From: Candidatus Kuenenia stuttgartensis
GTDB taxonomy: Bacteria > Planctomycetota > JAKEIC01 > DYIT01
DNA length: 44,142 nucleotides
Assembly (NCBI GenBank): GCA_020723505.1
Contig: DYIT01000007.1
Span: 36,773 to 80,914 of the forward strand
Reading direction: 5' to 3'
Shown here: positions 37,705-44,142 of the stretch, in pieces
Layout of the letters: the number at the start of each line of letters is the position of its first letter
Position numbering within the stretch: the stretch's first letter is position 1
Notes under the pieces: model-generated
What the model saw: the letters and a program-made list of their open reading frames with translations, nothing else
Databases searched by the model: none
Told to the model about the DNA's origin: nothing
Translations under genes and position numbers: made by a program

Positions 37705-38967
37705 CTAGTTGAAGATTATTTCCTGCCCGGGTTTACCATTGGATCCGTTGTTCCCTCCAAGCTGCCCGCCTATCCCCATGGGACCGAAGTCACCGGCATC
37801 AGCCTTCCTTCTCATGCTTCCTGAAAAACAATTCGCGTCTCCCCCGTTGCCGCCGTTGCCGCCGTCCCCGCCTCTGGCGGGACTAGCATTGCCGCCGAAT
37901 CCACCAATTCCTCCTGGTCCGCTTTCGGATTGAGACAAGCTCGATGTATCGTTTTCCTGTCCGTCGCCATAAAAGTATCCGCTTCCTCCCTTCGCCCATG
38001 CCGGACCTGGTGAACCTCCGTGGCCTCCATCGCCTGCTCTGGATGCAGGATATGTCCCGTCTGCATCTCCTCCCTTTCCTGCGGGTTTCCCGAAGAATAC
38101 GAATGCCATGGCGAGAAACGCCTGCGTGTTCGCCCTGCTCGGGGATCCCCCGTTTCCTCCCCGTCCTCCCCGGATACCACCGTTCCCCCCGTTGCCTGCA
38201 TCACCGCCGCGAGCGGAAGCGGATTCACCCATCGTTGGAAAATCCTTGTCTCTCTTCCTCCCTATCGTATCAATGAAGAAGATCTCAGCAATACCGGAAA
38301 AACCTCCGTATCCTCCCGCTCCGCCGTACTCCCCGTTGCCGCCTTTGCCTCCGTTCCCACCCTCGCCTGAATATGCGTATCCCGAACAACCATCTCCCCT
38401 CTGAAGGACTTTTACGTTTCCGCCGGTTCCGCCTGGTCCTCCATCACCAGCGGCACCGTAGAAATTGTCAGTGCCATTGGCTCCATTACCTCCTCTGCCG
38501 CCGACAGCTATCCCGCATCCCCCCTCCGGAGCGACTGAGGTCGCATTACCGCCGTTTCCACCGCGGTCGCCATTTCCATCGGGAAGCACTCTGCCGTCAA
38601 GGCCTGCTCCACCGACTGCAACCACCATGCTCCCTTTGTGCGGTTTCTTATCCGAAAGATCGCAATCTAATCCGTCCATGGATACCACGACTAGGATTGA
38701 CCTTCTCTTCCCGAAATCGTCATACCAGTTTCCTTCGAATTCTCCTGGTCCATATTTCTCGGCAAATTGCTCAATAGGTAATAGGTATTTCCCCCATAGG
38801 TGTTCCCCTTCGTCTATTTTGATACTCGGATGGCTTCGTGTCCCATAATTTGTGACTCCCATCCTATCGGGCAGGTTTGCGAGATCTTCCAAGTAGTCTG
38901 CATATGCGGCTAATTGAGAAAAGAAAATGAACGAGAGGAACACAAGAGCGGACAGATTTCTTTTCAT
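37705..38967 (-). CDS. Secreted Gly-Gly-Asn-rich low-complexity protein
   Basis: A 420-residue protein with a clear signal peptide (KRNLSALVFLSFIFFSQLAAYA). A non-repetitive N-terminal domain runs from about 25 to 115. A long Gly-rich body follows, with many GGNGG, GGDGG and GGRGG units, ending in QLGGNNGSNGKPGQEIIFN. The texture resembles collagen-like or mycobacterial PE-PGRS glycine-rich proteins, but no PE domain is present. The ATG at 38967 has GAGGAGG 8 nt upstream. A run of 16 G (coding sense) sits 61 nt ahead of the ATG and could vary expression. It is probably a surface or matrix protein; no enzymatic role is visible. Confidence 0.85.
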   Translation of the reverse strand: MKRNLSALVFLSFIFFSQLAAYADYLEDLANLPDRMGVTNYGTRSHPSIKIDEGEHLWGKYLLPIEQFAEKYGPGEFEGNWYDDFGKRRSILVVVSMDGLDCDLSDKKPHKGSMVVAVGGAGLDGRVLPDGNGDRGGNGGNATSVAPEGGCGIAVGGRGGNGANGTDNFYGAAGDGGPGGTGGNVKVLQRGDGCSGYAYSGEGGNGGKGGNGEYGGAGGYGGFSGIAEIFFIDTIGRKRDKDFPTMGESASARGGDAGNGGNGGIRGGRGGNGGSPSRANTQAFLAMAFVFFGKPAGKGGDADGTYPASRAGDGGHGGSPGPAWAKGGSGYFYGDGQENDTSSLSQSESGPGGIGGFGGNASPARGGDGGNGGNGGDANCFSGSMRRKADAGDFGPMGIGGQLGGNNGSNGKPGQEIIFN

Positions 38968-39027
38968 GGCAGTCACCTCCTCATAATTACAGCAACAAAG
39001 ACCTCCAAGTACCCTGGATGTAATCTA

Positions 39028-39043
39028 CCCCCCCCCCCCCCCC
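39028..39043. repeat. Homopolymer tract of 16 C
   Basis: Sixteen consecutive C on the plus strand (G on the strand of the downstream Gly-rich gene), 61 nt before its ATG. Tracts of this length slip during replication. In promoter or leader position, the known consequence in other bacteria is phase variation. The count may also be affected by sequencing error. Confidence 0.8.
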
Positions 39044-39063
39044 ATTTGTCAATTAAGAATTGT

Positions 39064-39448
39064 AAATCCCCGGGCGTTTCGCACGGGGTTTTTTCTTCCA
39101 CTTGACCTGTCAACTCACTGTGTGAAAATGAGATTCAGTCCCGAGCGTTCAATGTGTTGTTACCGATGGCGTGAGGAACGGACCTTTTCAGGAATTCAGG
39201 ATGAAGAAGCATCTCGATGCCGACAGGAGAATCCTCAGCGCTATTCTTCCGGGTAAATCGGCAGGAACCTGCGTGACCTGTGCGACATGATCCCGCACAG
39301 GTTCACGGGGATCCATGCATAAGAAGACAGCGACCGACCGCGTGGCGCTCGCGATGCGGAGGTTCGGCCTTTTGACCGTCAGCATCGAGCCGTTCAGGTT
39401 CGAGGGATGGACAATGACCGGGCAGTCATTGCTGACCGTGAAGACGGA
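39064..39448 (+). pseudogene. Broken 5' copy of the M28 peptidase gene with its promoter
   Basis: From 39064 the sequence follows 28826 onward: the spacer, the TTGACC/GAAAAT promoter, the ribosome site and the ATG (39201). It then encodes MKKHLDADRRILSAILP, against MKKHLDADRRILGEIYSSG in the intact gene. A small deletion shifts the frame and a stop follows near 39288. Similarity then continues in other frames to about 39448, matching roughly the first 82 codons. The zinc-site half is absent. Confidence 0.85.
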
Positions 39449-39577
39449 TCCGGGGTGGACCACGAAACCCGGGCTGGCTTTGTCCTTCAGGTCGTTGCGG
39501 AAGCTCGCAATCCCCCCGGCCATGGCGGGATTGGGAGTGGATGAAAGCTTGATTCGCCCGTGAAAAGCCTCGAGGAC
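39449..39577 (-). pseudogene. Broken, internally deleted copy of the AAA/DUF4143 ATPase gene
   Basis: On the minus strand 39449-39545 encodes MAGGIASFRNDLKDKASPG then FVVHPGS, matching MAEGIASFREDLKGKAGPG then FVVHPGS of the intact ATPase C-terminus. Next, 39551-39577 matches 35984-36008, which lies upstream of the intact ATPase start. The whole ATPase body between them is missing. Confidence 0.8.
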
Positions 39578-39590
39578 CGGCGAAGCGGGT

Positions 39591-41987
39591 TCATCTGAAC
39601 ATATCGCCCCCGACTTCCTGCGGGACCGTGCGGTCGGCGAATAACGCGGGCATGAAGGACAGGAGGAAAGTCGTGTTCCTCTCCCCTCGGTCGTAGACCA
39701 GCCCGCATTCGAGCACCCAGCAGTGGAAGATCCGCTTGATTTTTATCCCGGTTTCCACGATCTCGCCGCGCCGGAAGTCGTGAATCTCGTGCATCTTCAC
39801 GGAATACCTGGGGCTGAATTTGATGTCTAGCGAAGCCGCCATCGACGCCACCGACCCGGCGACGTTCGCGGACGTCAGCGAGAAGACGAACGGACCCGCC
39901 GACGCCGACGCCCCCAGGTTCCACTCGTTCACCTTGCCGAGATTCATGTCGTATTCCACGTTCACCCACGCCGATACCGCGCTCGCCGGCTTCACTCGGA
40001 AGTCGATCCTGAGCGGGGAGAACCATTCCCCGCCGTTGTCCCTGTCCGGCTTGGGGAAATAGTCGAAATAGAGATCGAGCAGGAGGGCGTCGTCGACCGC
40101 GGGCCCCCCCTGTTTCCCGGCTTCGTCCCCGCCTTCCCCGCCGCGCTCGCCAGTCCTATGCGCAATCACCCTGTTCTCCAGTCTGAAGGTGATCTTCTCG
40201 ACGCGGTCAGCCTCCTCGATCTCGTCGAAACGCACGAGATCCGCGGGCCGCGCGTCAATCGAGAACAGGTTCCGGTACTCCACCTGCGGGGTGACGACGT
40301 GCATGAGCTTCCCGATGCCCAGCCAGGGAATCGAAAACTCGAAGAAACGCCATGCCCAGCTGATCGCCTTGAATCCCCATTCCCACGATGTCCTGTTGAC
40401 CGCATCCCCGTCCGGCGCGGCGGAGATTTCGAATGCCGTGAACCTGGGCTTGAGCCAGCATGAAAACGCCAGGGGACCCCAGAGCCCCGACGCGGACAGG
40501 CAGGGCTCAACGTCGAACCTGAAGCCCTGCTCGGTGTGGAGTCCGGGAACAGAGTCGTCCGTCCTCCTCCTCGCCCTCGAGACCTCGACGCGCGTCCCCA
40601 AGTCCAGCCAGTCCCAGACCAAATCCTGGTTCATGAGCCAGAACCTGAGCCTGGGCAGATACTCGACCTCTTCCGCGAATGGATTCATCCTGTATTTGGC
40701 CAGCGCCGCCATGCCGAAGGACCCCGTGTTGCTCCTCAGAAGCGCGTAGCTCTCCGGCGGCTTGCGCTTCTTCCACTCGTCCTCGAAGAACTCGAGAAGG
40801 AAGTTCCTGTCCGAATAGGAGTTCAGCTCGAGATCAAGGTCAAGACCGTCCAGGAACTCCTGCCTGTGCCAGAGATAAACCCGCCAGCGGTCATGCATCT
40901 CGAGCGGGTAGAGCCCCCGGGCAGCCGCTTCGCCCCTTTTGTCGCCCCTGTCCCTGATGTAGAAGGCGTCGAACTCGCCCCCGAGGTCGCCGAGGGTGGC
41001 TCCGCCCCCGGAGTCATCCCTGTGCTTGTATTCGGCCCTGCCCCCGGACGACACTCCCCTTTTTTCGAAGTAGCCCAGCGGCAGCCAGAGCCTCGCCACT
41101 TCCTTTCCGGTGCCGCCCGGACTGAAATCCTCGTTCCCGGACTCCTCCTCCCCCTCCTCGAGGAACCGCATTCCGATTGCCGAATCCAGGAAGAAGCCGT
41201 ATTCCGAACTGAATCCCGGATGAAGCCTGACGAGCGGACGCCAGTCGAGCTTCCAGCCCAGCACGGGGAAGTAGAACCACGGAATCCCGAAGAAGCGCGG
41301 CGCAAGCCCCTCGGCCGTCAGCCAGCCCTCGTCGAACCTCTTCCCGGCGGCGGCGGAGATCCTGGCTTCGGAGACCGCGAGGTCGTAATGGGGTTCCGCG
41401 AAGGTGCAGTCGGAAAAAGCCATCCCCTTGAGCACGATTTCCCTGGGCCCTTCGGGATCGAGGCTCATCATGGCTTCCTCGGCCCTGAGCACGAACTCGG
41501 CCTTCTTCCGCCTGCCGCGGCCCAGCTTGAGACTGGTGTCAATCCTGCATTCGGACGCGTAGCCCTTGCGGGAGGAGAAATCGTAGATGAGCCTGGCCGC
41601 GCGGATTCGATCGGTGCCCCTCGTGAAGACCACCTCTCCTTCCGCGTAGATCTTCAGGTCGGTCTTCCGGTCCGCCTCCCCTTTGCCGGGCGCTCCCGTT
41701 TCGCCGGCGCCAATCCAAATCACGGCGGCATCGGCCGCAAGGACGTATTCCGCGGTCTTGCCCTTCTTGAGGCGCTCCTCGACCTTTATCGTGACTCCGA
41801 AGCACGTGACCCTCGAGAACCGTCCGGATTTGGCTTCCGAAAGGTTGTAGCCCTCAATCCGTACGGAACCGTCCTTTCCGACCGGCAGATCAAGGGCGGA
41901 TTTATCGGCGCCAACAGCCGCGCCGCATGCGCCGAGCACAATCGCGGAAAGCATGGCCAGTCTGCCCGTATTTACCGTCCTGTCCAT
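39591..41987 (-). CDS. lptD: LptD-like outer-membrane LPS assembly protein
   Basis: A 798-residue protein. A signal peptide (LAMLSAIVLGACGAAVGA) is followed by an OstA/LptA-like beta-jellyroll region (about 30-200, including IYAEGEVVFTRGTDRIRAARLIYDF). A large beta-barrel domain comes next, starting near FFGIPWFYFPVLGWK and ending in alternating aromatic strands (CWVLECGLVYDRGERNTTFLLSF). LptD inserts lipopolysaccharide into the outer leaflet with LptE. Conserved cysteines are few, so disulphide control as in E. coli is uncertain. The ATG at 41987 begins just ahead of the signal peptide; there is no clean ribosome site. The upstream in-frame extension crosses a palindrome and is rejected. Confidence 0.82.
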   Translation of the reverse strand: MDRTVNTGRLAMLSAIVLGACGAAVGADKSALDLPVGKDGSVRIEGYNLSEAKSGRFSRVTCFGVTIKVEERLKKGKTAEYVLAADAAVIWIGAGETGAPGKGEADRKTDLKIYAEGEVVFTRGTDRIRAARLIYDFSSRKGYASECRIDTSLKLGRGRRKKAEFVLRAEEAMMSLDPEGPREIVLKGMAFSDCTFAEPHYDLAVSEARISAAAGKRFDEGWLTAEGLAPRFFGIPWFYFPVLGWKLDWRPLVRLHPGFSSEYGFFLDSAIGMRFLEEGEEESGNEDFSPGGTGKEVARLWLPLGYFEKRGVSSGGRAEYKHRDDSGGGATLGDLGGEFDAFYIRDRGDKRGEAAARGLYPLEMHDRWRVYLWHRQEFLDGLDLDLELNSYSDRNFLLEFFEDEWKKRKPPESYALLRSNTGSFGMAALAKYRMNPFAEEVEYLPRLRFWLMNQDLVWDWLDLGTRVEVSRARRRTDDSVPGLHTEQGFRFDVEPCLSASGLWGPLAFSCWLKPRFTAFEISAAPDGDAVNRTSWEWGFKAISWAWRFFEFSIPWLGIGKLMHVVTPQVEYRNLFSIDARPADLVRFDEIEEADRVEKITFRLENRVIAHRTGERGGEGGDEAGKQGGPAVDDALLLDLYFDYFPKPDRDNGGEWFSPLRIDFRVKPASAVSAWVNVEYDMNLGKVNEWNLGASASAGPFVFSLTSANVAGSVASMAASLDIKFSPRYSVKMHEIHDFRRGEIVETGIKIKRIFHCWVLECGLVYDRGERNTTFLLSFMPALFADRTVPQEVGGDMFR

Positions 41988-42295
41988 CCCGGGAAGCGCA
42001 CCGGTCCGGGACGGCGCAATTCTAACCCGTCCAATCCGCGAATGAACACGAATTCCACACGAAGCGCGGGGCTTCAAGCTTCGTGTGGAATAAGTCTTTC
42101 CCAAACCCCGCGACTCCCCGTACGGACGCCGGCCCGACCGGCTCCGCGCCCGACTCTTCAGCGCTGCCGTCCGGGTTATCCGGTTGCGGAATCGGGAGGC
42201 AATTTGGTTTAATTGGACCCGTGCGGACCTGCCTGCCCGGGGCGGCCCCCCGGCGCCGGTCCGATTTCCCGCTTTTCCGGCCGGATTCGGGACAG
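41988..42295. other. Divergent intergenic region between lptD and the Sua5 fusion gene
   Basis: 308 nt. It contains a GCGAATGAACACGAAT-type dispersed motif (about 42038-42053) and the CCACACGAAGC palindrome (42052-42091). The rest to 42295 shows no gene and no clear promoter pair. Confidence 0.5.
42052..42091. repeat. Perfect 14-bp CCACACGAAGC palindrome
   Basis: ATTCCACACGAAGC (42052-42065) and its exact reverse complement (42078-42091) enclose a 12-nt loop. It is the same element as at 30298-30339, including loop length. It sits between divergent genes, so a terminator role is unlikely here. Confidence 0.85.
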
Positions 42296-43396
42296 ATGCA
42301 GCCTGCAGAACTGAAAATCGATTGTTCCGCCGTCTCGGGGGACGATTTGGCTCCCGCGGCAGAAGCCGTTGCCCGCGGCGGCGTGGTCGTGTTCCCTACC
42401 GAAACCGTCTACGGCATCGGCTGCGCGGCCGGCTCGGCGGAAGGCATCGACCGCATTTACGCGGCCAAGAAGCGCGACCGGAGCAAGCCCTTCGCGACGT
42501 ACCTGGCCCGCCCCGCCGACATATTCTCCCCGATGCACAGGCTCCCTCCGCAGGCCGCAAGGCTAGTCCATGCTTTCTGGCCCGGACCGCTCACGGTGGT
42601 GACCGGCGCGGCGGGAGGCGATTCCGAGGGGTTCCGCTGCTCGTCGAACAGAGTGCCGGGGCTCCTGTCGTCGCTCGCCGGAACCAGATTCGTCGGCACT
42701 TCCGCGAACCTGTCCGGCGGCCCCGAACCTGCGTCTTCCCGTCAGGTCCCCGACGAGATCAGGGCATGCTGCGACGTGTTCATCGACGGCGGCCCCGCCG
42801 GATCCGGCAAGGCCTCCACGGTGGCCAGGGCTTCCGGAGGGAGCATCACAATCCTCAGGGAGGGAGCCATATCGGCCGGGGCGGTGGAATATTTCGACTA
42901 CTTCATGGTTCTGTTCGTCTGCACCGGGAACACCTGCCGGTCCCCTATGGCGGAGGGCCTGCTCAAGGTGCGCATCGCGGCGAAGCTCAATCTCCCCCCA
43001 TCCGCCCTCGCGGACGCGGGCATAATCGTGCGCTCGGCCGGCACCCACGCCTTCGAAGGCGGGCCTGCTTCCGATTACGCCGTGATTGCCGCCGAGGAAT
43101 ACGGCGCAGACTTGTCCATGCATTCGAGCAGGGGGGTATCGAGGCGGGAAACGCTCGAGGCGGACATGGTGGTGGCGATGACGGACTCGCATGCAAGGCA
43201 CGTCAAGGCGATGACTCCGGAATGCGCCATGGAGCCCATGCCGCTTGATCCCCGGGGGGAAGGCATCCAGGACCCCATCGGCGGCGATTTGGCGCTGTAC
43301 AGGAGGATTGCGGCCAGGATTGACGGGCTTCTCAATCCGATTGCCTCCGCCGCGGCGCGGTGGTTCCAGGAGAAACAGGCCAGAAGACCCTTGTGA
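42296..43396 (+). CDS. Fusion of Sua5/YrdC threonylcarbamoyl-AMP synthase domain and YwlE-type protein-arginine phosphatase domain
   Basis: A 366-residue two-domain protein. Residues 1-200 are a YrdC/Sua5 domain, which makes threonylcarbamoyl-AMP for the t6A37 tRNA modification: GGVVVFPTETVYGIGC (28-43), KKRDRSKPF (58-66), WPGPLTVV (95-102) and GTSANLSG (134-141). Residues 203-350 are a low-molecular-weight phosphatase domain with the P-loop CTGNTCRS (209-216) and general acid Asp326 in DPIGG. Thr213 in the loop matches the residue that makes Bacillus YwlE specific for phosphoarginine, where tyrosine phosphatases have Ile. In Bacillus ywlC, ywlE and ywlF (rpiB) are neighbours, and rpiB follows here too. 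The ATG at 42296 suits the YrdC start; the ribosome site is weak. Whether cells cleave the fusion is unknown. Confidence 0.88.
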   Translation: MQPAELKIDCSAVSGDDLAPAAEAVARGGVVVFPTETVYGIGCAAGSAEGIDRIYAAKKRDRSKPFATYLARPADIFSPMHRLPPQAARLVHAFWPGPLTVVTGAAGGDSEGFRCSSNRVPGLLSSLAGTRFVGTSANLSGGPEPASSRQVPDEIRACCDVFIDGGPAGSGKASTVARASGGSITILREGAISAGAVEYFDYFMVLFVCTGNTCRSPMAEGLLKVRIAAKLNLPPSALADAGIIVRSAGTHAFEGGPASDYAVIAAEEYGADLSMHSSRGVSRRETLEADMVVAMTDSHARHVKAMTPECAMEPMPLDPRGEGIQDPIGGDLALYRRIAARIDGLLNPIASAAARWFQEKQARRPL

Positions 43397-43455
43397 AGCG
43401 GAACTCCGCCGGGCCTTACCGGCGTTCCCCGCTCCCTTTGTCGGAGGAAGTCCCC

Positions 43456-43917
43456 GTGAAAATCGCGATTGGAACGGACCATGCGGGATTCGAGGCGAAG
43501 GAGTTCCTGAAGAAGGAGCTCGAGAAGAAAGGCCATGAAGTGCAGGACATGGGCGCGCGCGGGCAGGACTCCGTGGACTACCCCGATTACGCCCTGTCGG
43601 TCGGCCAGGCCGTTTCCTGCGGCGCAGCGGATATGGGCGTCCTAATCTGCGGGACGGGCATCGGAATGTCCATGGCGGCGAACAGGATTCCAGGAATACG
43701 GGCCGCCGTATGCCATGACGAGTTCACGGCCAGGGCGAGCAGGGAGCACAATGACGCGAACGTGCTCTGCCTCGGGGCGAGAATCCTTGCTCATGCGGCC
43801 ATGGCGAGAATAGCCGAAGCATGGTTGAAATCCTCCTTCGAGGGCGGAAGGCACCAGGGGAGGGTCTGGAAGATTATGGAAATGGCGGACAGGGCCAAGA
43901 ATGCCCCATCCTGCTAG
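43456..43917 (+). CDS. rpiB: Ribose-5-phosphate isomerase B
   Basis: A 153-residue RpiB/LacAB-family isomerase that interconverts ribose 5-phosphate and ribulose 5-phosphate. Signatures are KIAIGTDHAGFEAKE at the N-terminus, ICGTGIGMSMAANRIPG (active-site Cys and anion hole) and CHDEFTARASREHNDANVLC. The length is usual for the family (about 150). The GTG start at 43456 was chosen because GGAGG lies 8 nt upstream and the family begins exactly there. It follows the Sua5-YwlE fusion by 59 nt and probably shares its transcript. Confidence 0.93.
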   Translation: MKIAIGTDHAGFEAKEFLKKELEKKGHEVQDMGARGQDSVDYPDYALSVGQAVSCGAADMGVLICGTGIGMSMAANRIPGIRAAVCHDEFTARASREHNDANVLCLGARILAHAAMARIAEAWLKSSFEGGRHQGRVWKIMEMADRAKNAPSC

Positions 43918-43941
43918 GCGTTGACCCGCAGGGGTCAATGC
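43918..43941 (+). terminator. Terminator-like hairpin after rpiB
   Basis: A 10-bp stem (GCGTTGACCC with GGGTCAATGC, one G-T pair) with a GCAG loop directly follows the stop codon. There is no T-run, so it may be a processing or stabilising hairpin instead. Confidence 0.5.
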
Positions 43942-43977
43942 TCGGCAGCTTCCGGCGCTTCGCATGTCGAAATAATC

Positions 43978-44045
43978 CTGTGGGAGATGATTTTCGGCGG
44001 AGTTCCGGACCGCCCCATCAAGCCCGGAACATCCGCCTCCCACAG
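43978..44045. other. Three-tier inverted repeat, possible structured RNA or palindromic element
   Basis: CTGTGGGA/TCCCACAG (outer), GGCGGA/TCCGCC (middle) and GTTCCGG/CCGGAAC (inner) nest in one 68-nt fold. There is a 10-nt bulge on the left and a single A bulge on the right; the inner loop is 15 nt. No known riboswitch consensus was recognised. Confidence 0.55.
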
Positions 44046-44071
44046 ATGCCTTGCCTTAACCCGGCTTATTC

Positions 44072-44142
44072 ATGAAATCTCGTGACACGAAGCGTCGACA
44101 ACTCGCAAAAATCGGCAGACACAAGGTTTGCGTCGATATGAG
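44072..44142 (+). CDS. Possible start of a further gene (truncated by the window end)
   Basis: An ATG at 44072 opens a frame of 23 codons, rich in Lys and Arg (KSRDTKRRQLAKIGRHK), that runs off the window without a stop. No ribosome site was recognised, so it may not be a gene. Confidence 0.25.
   Translation, partial: MKSRDTKRRQLAKIGRHKVCVDM

Noticed and set aside
37709..38848. Pro-rich plus-strand frames opposite the Gly-rich gene
   Set aside because: Proline runs arise because glycine codons read as proline on the other strand. The minus-strand protein has a signal peptide and a strong ribosome site.
39188..39523. 111-codon minus-strand frame over the relic region
   Set aside because: Its first 27 codons match the ATPase C-terminus and the rest is antisense to the M28 relic, so it is not a functional gene.

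Overview
The window is GC-rich (roughly 60-65 percent by eye, apart from one island) and reads as a chromosomal segment of a Gram-negative bacterium with lipopolysaccharide. It has an LptD-like outer-membrane protein, a WaaP-like sugar kinase and a WaaG-like glycosyltransferase. Several gene types are common in Planctomycetota and related deep lineages: a very long serine/threonine kinase with an added C-terminal sensor-like domain, a neighbouring FHA protein, an ECF sigma factor with a giant anti-sigma partner, leucine-rich repeats of the ITD-x-G type, and very long PQQ-propeller proteins. The lineage is an inference; no rRNA or tRNA gene was seen.

Layout. 1-7.8 kb (minus strand): FHA protein (partial), membrane Ser/Thr kinase, UbiD-family decarboxylase, TPR protein and HEAT lipoprotein. 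The last three look like one transcription unit (HEAT, TPR, UbiD). 7.8-8.5 kb: repeat-rich spacer. 8.5-19 kb (plus strand): GH57 glucanotransferase/amylase, aconitase-X large subunit, a receiver plus PP2C-like regulator followed after 10 nt by a Thi4 thiazole synthase, and a 1138-residue orphan lipoprotein. 19.2-21.1 kb: WaaP-like kinase and GT4 glycosyltransferase, overlapping by 4 nt. 21.5-27.7 kb (minus strand): membrane-anchored helical-repeat protein and a 1609-residue double-propeller protein with a CBM9-like end. 27.8-33.1 kb (plus strand): zinc-ribbon/DUF4190 protein, M28 peptidase, ECF sigma and anti-sigma.

33.3-39.6 kb is an accessory island on the minus strand. It holds an AT-rich leucine-rich-repeat protein, an AAA/DUF4143 ATPase, a carboxypeptidase-regulatory-like protein, and a secreted Gly-Gly-Asn-rich protein preceded by a run of 16 C. 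It also carries broken copies of genes that lie intact elsewhere in the window: the anti-sigma tail, the M28 peptidase with its promoter, and both ends of the ATPase. 39.6-43.9 kb returns to core genes: LptD, a fusion of a Sua5/YrdC domain with a YwlE-type arginine-phosphatase domain, and RpiB. That order matches ywlC-ywlE-ywlF of Bacillus.

Intergenic DNA is unusually rich in perfect inverted repeats. One has identical 16-bp arms around unrelated loops at two sites 19 kb apart. A second family, built on CCACACGAAGC, occurs three times. The points most worth following up are the mosaic of gene relics, the palindrome families, the phase-variation candidate before the glycine-rich protein, the Sua5-YwlE fusion, and the co-occurrence of UbiD and AcnX proteins, the two enzyme types that define the archaeal anhydromevalonate route.
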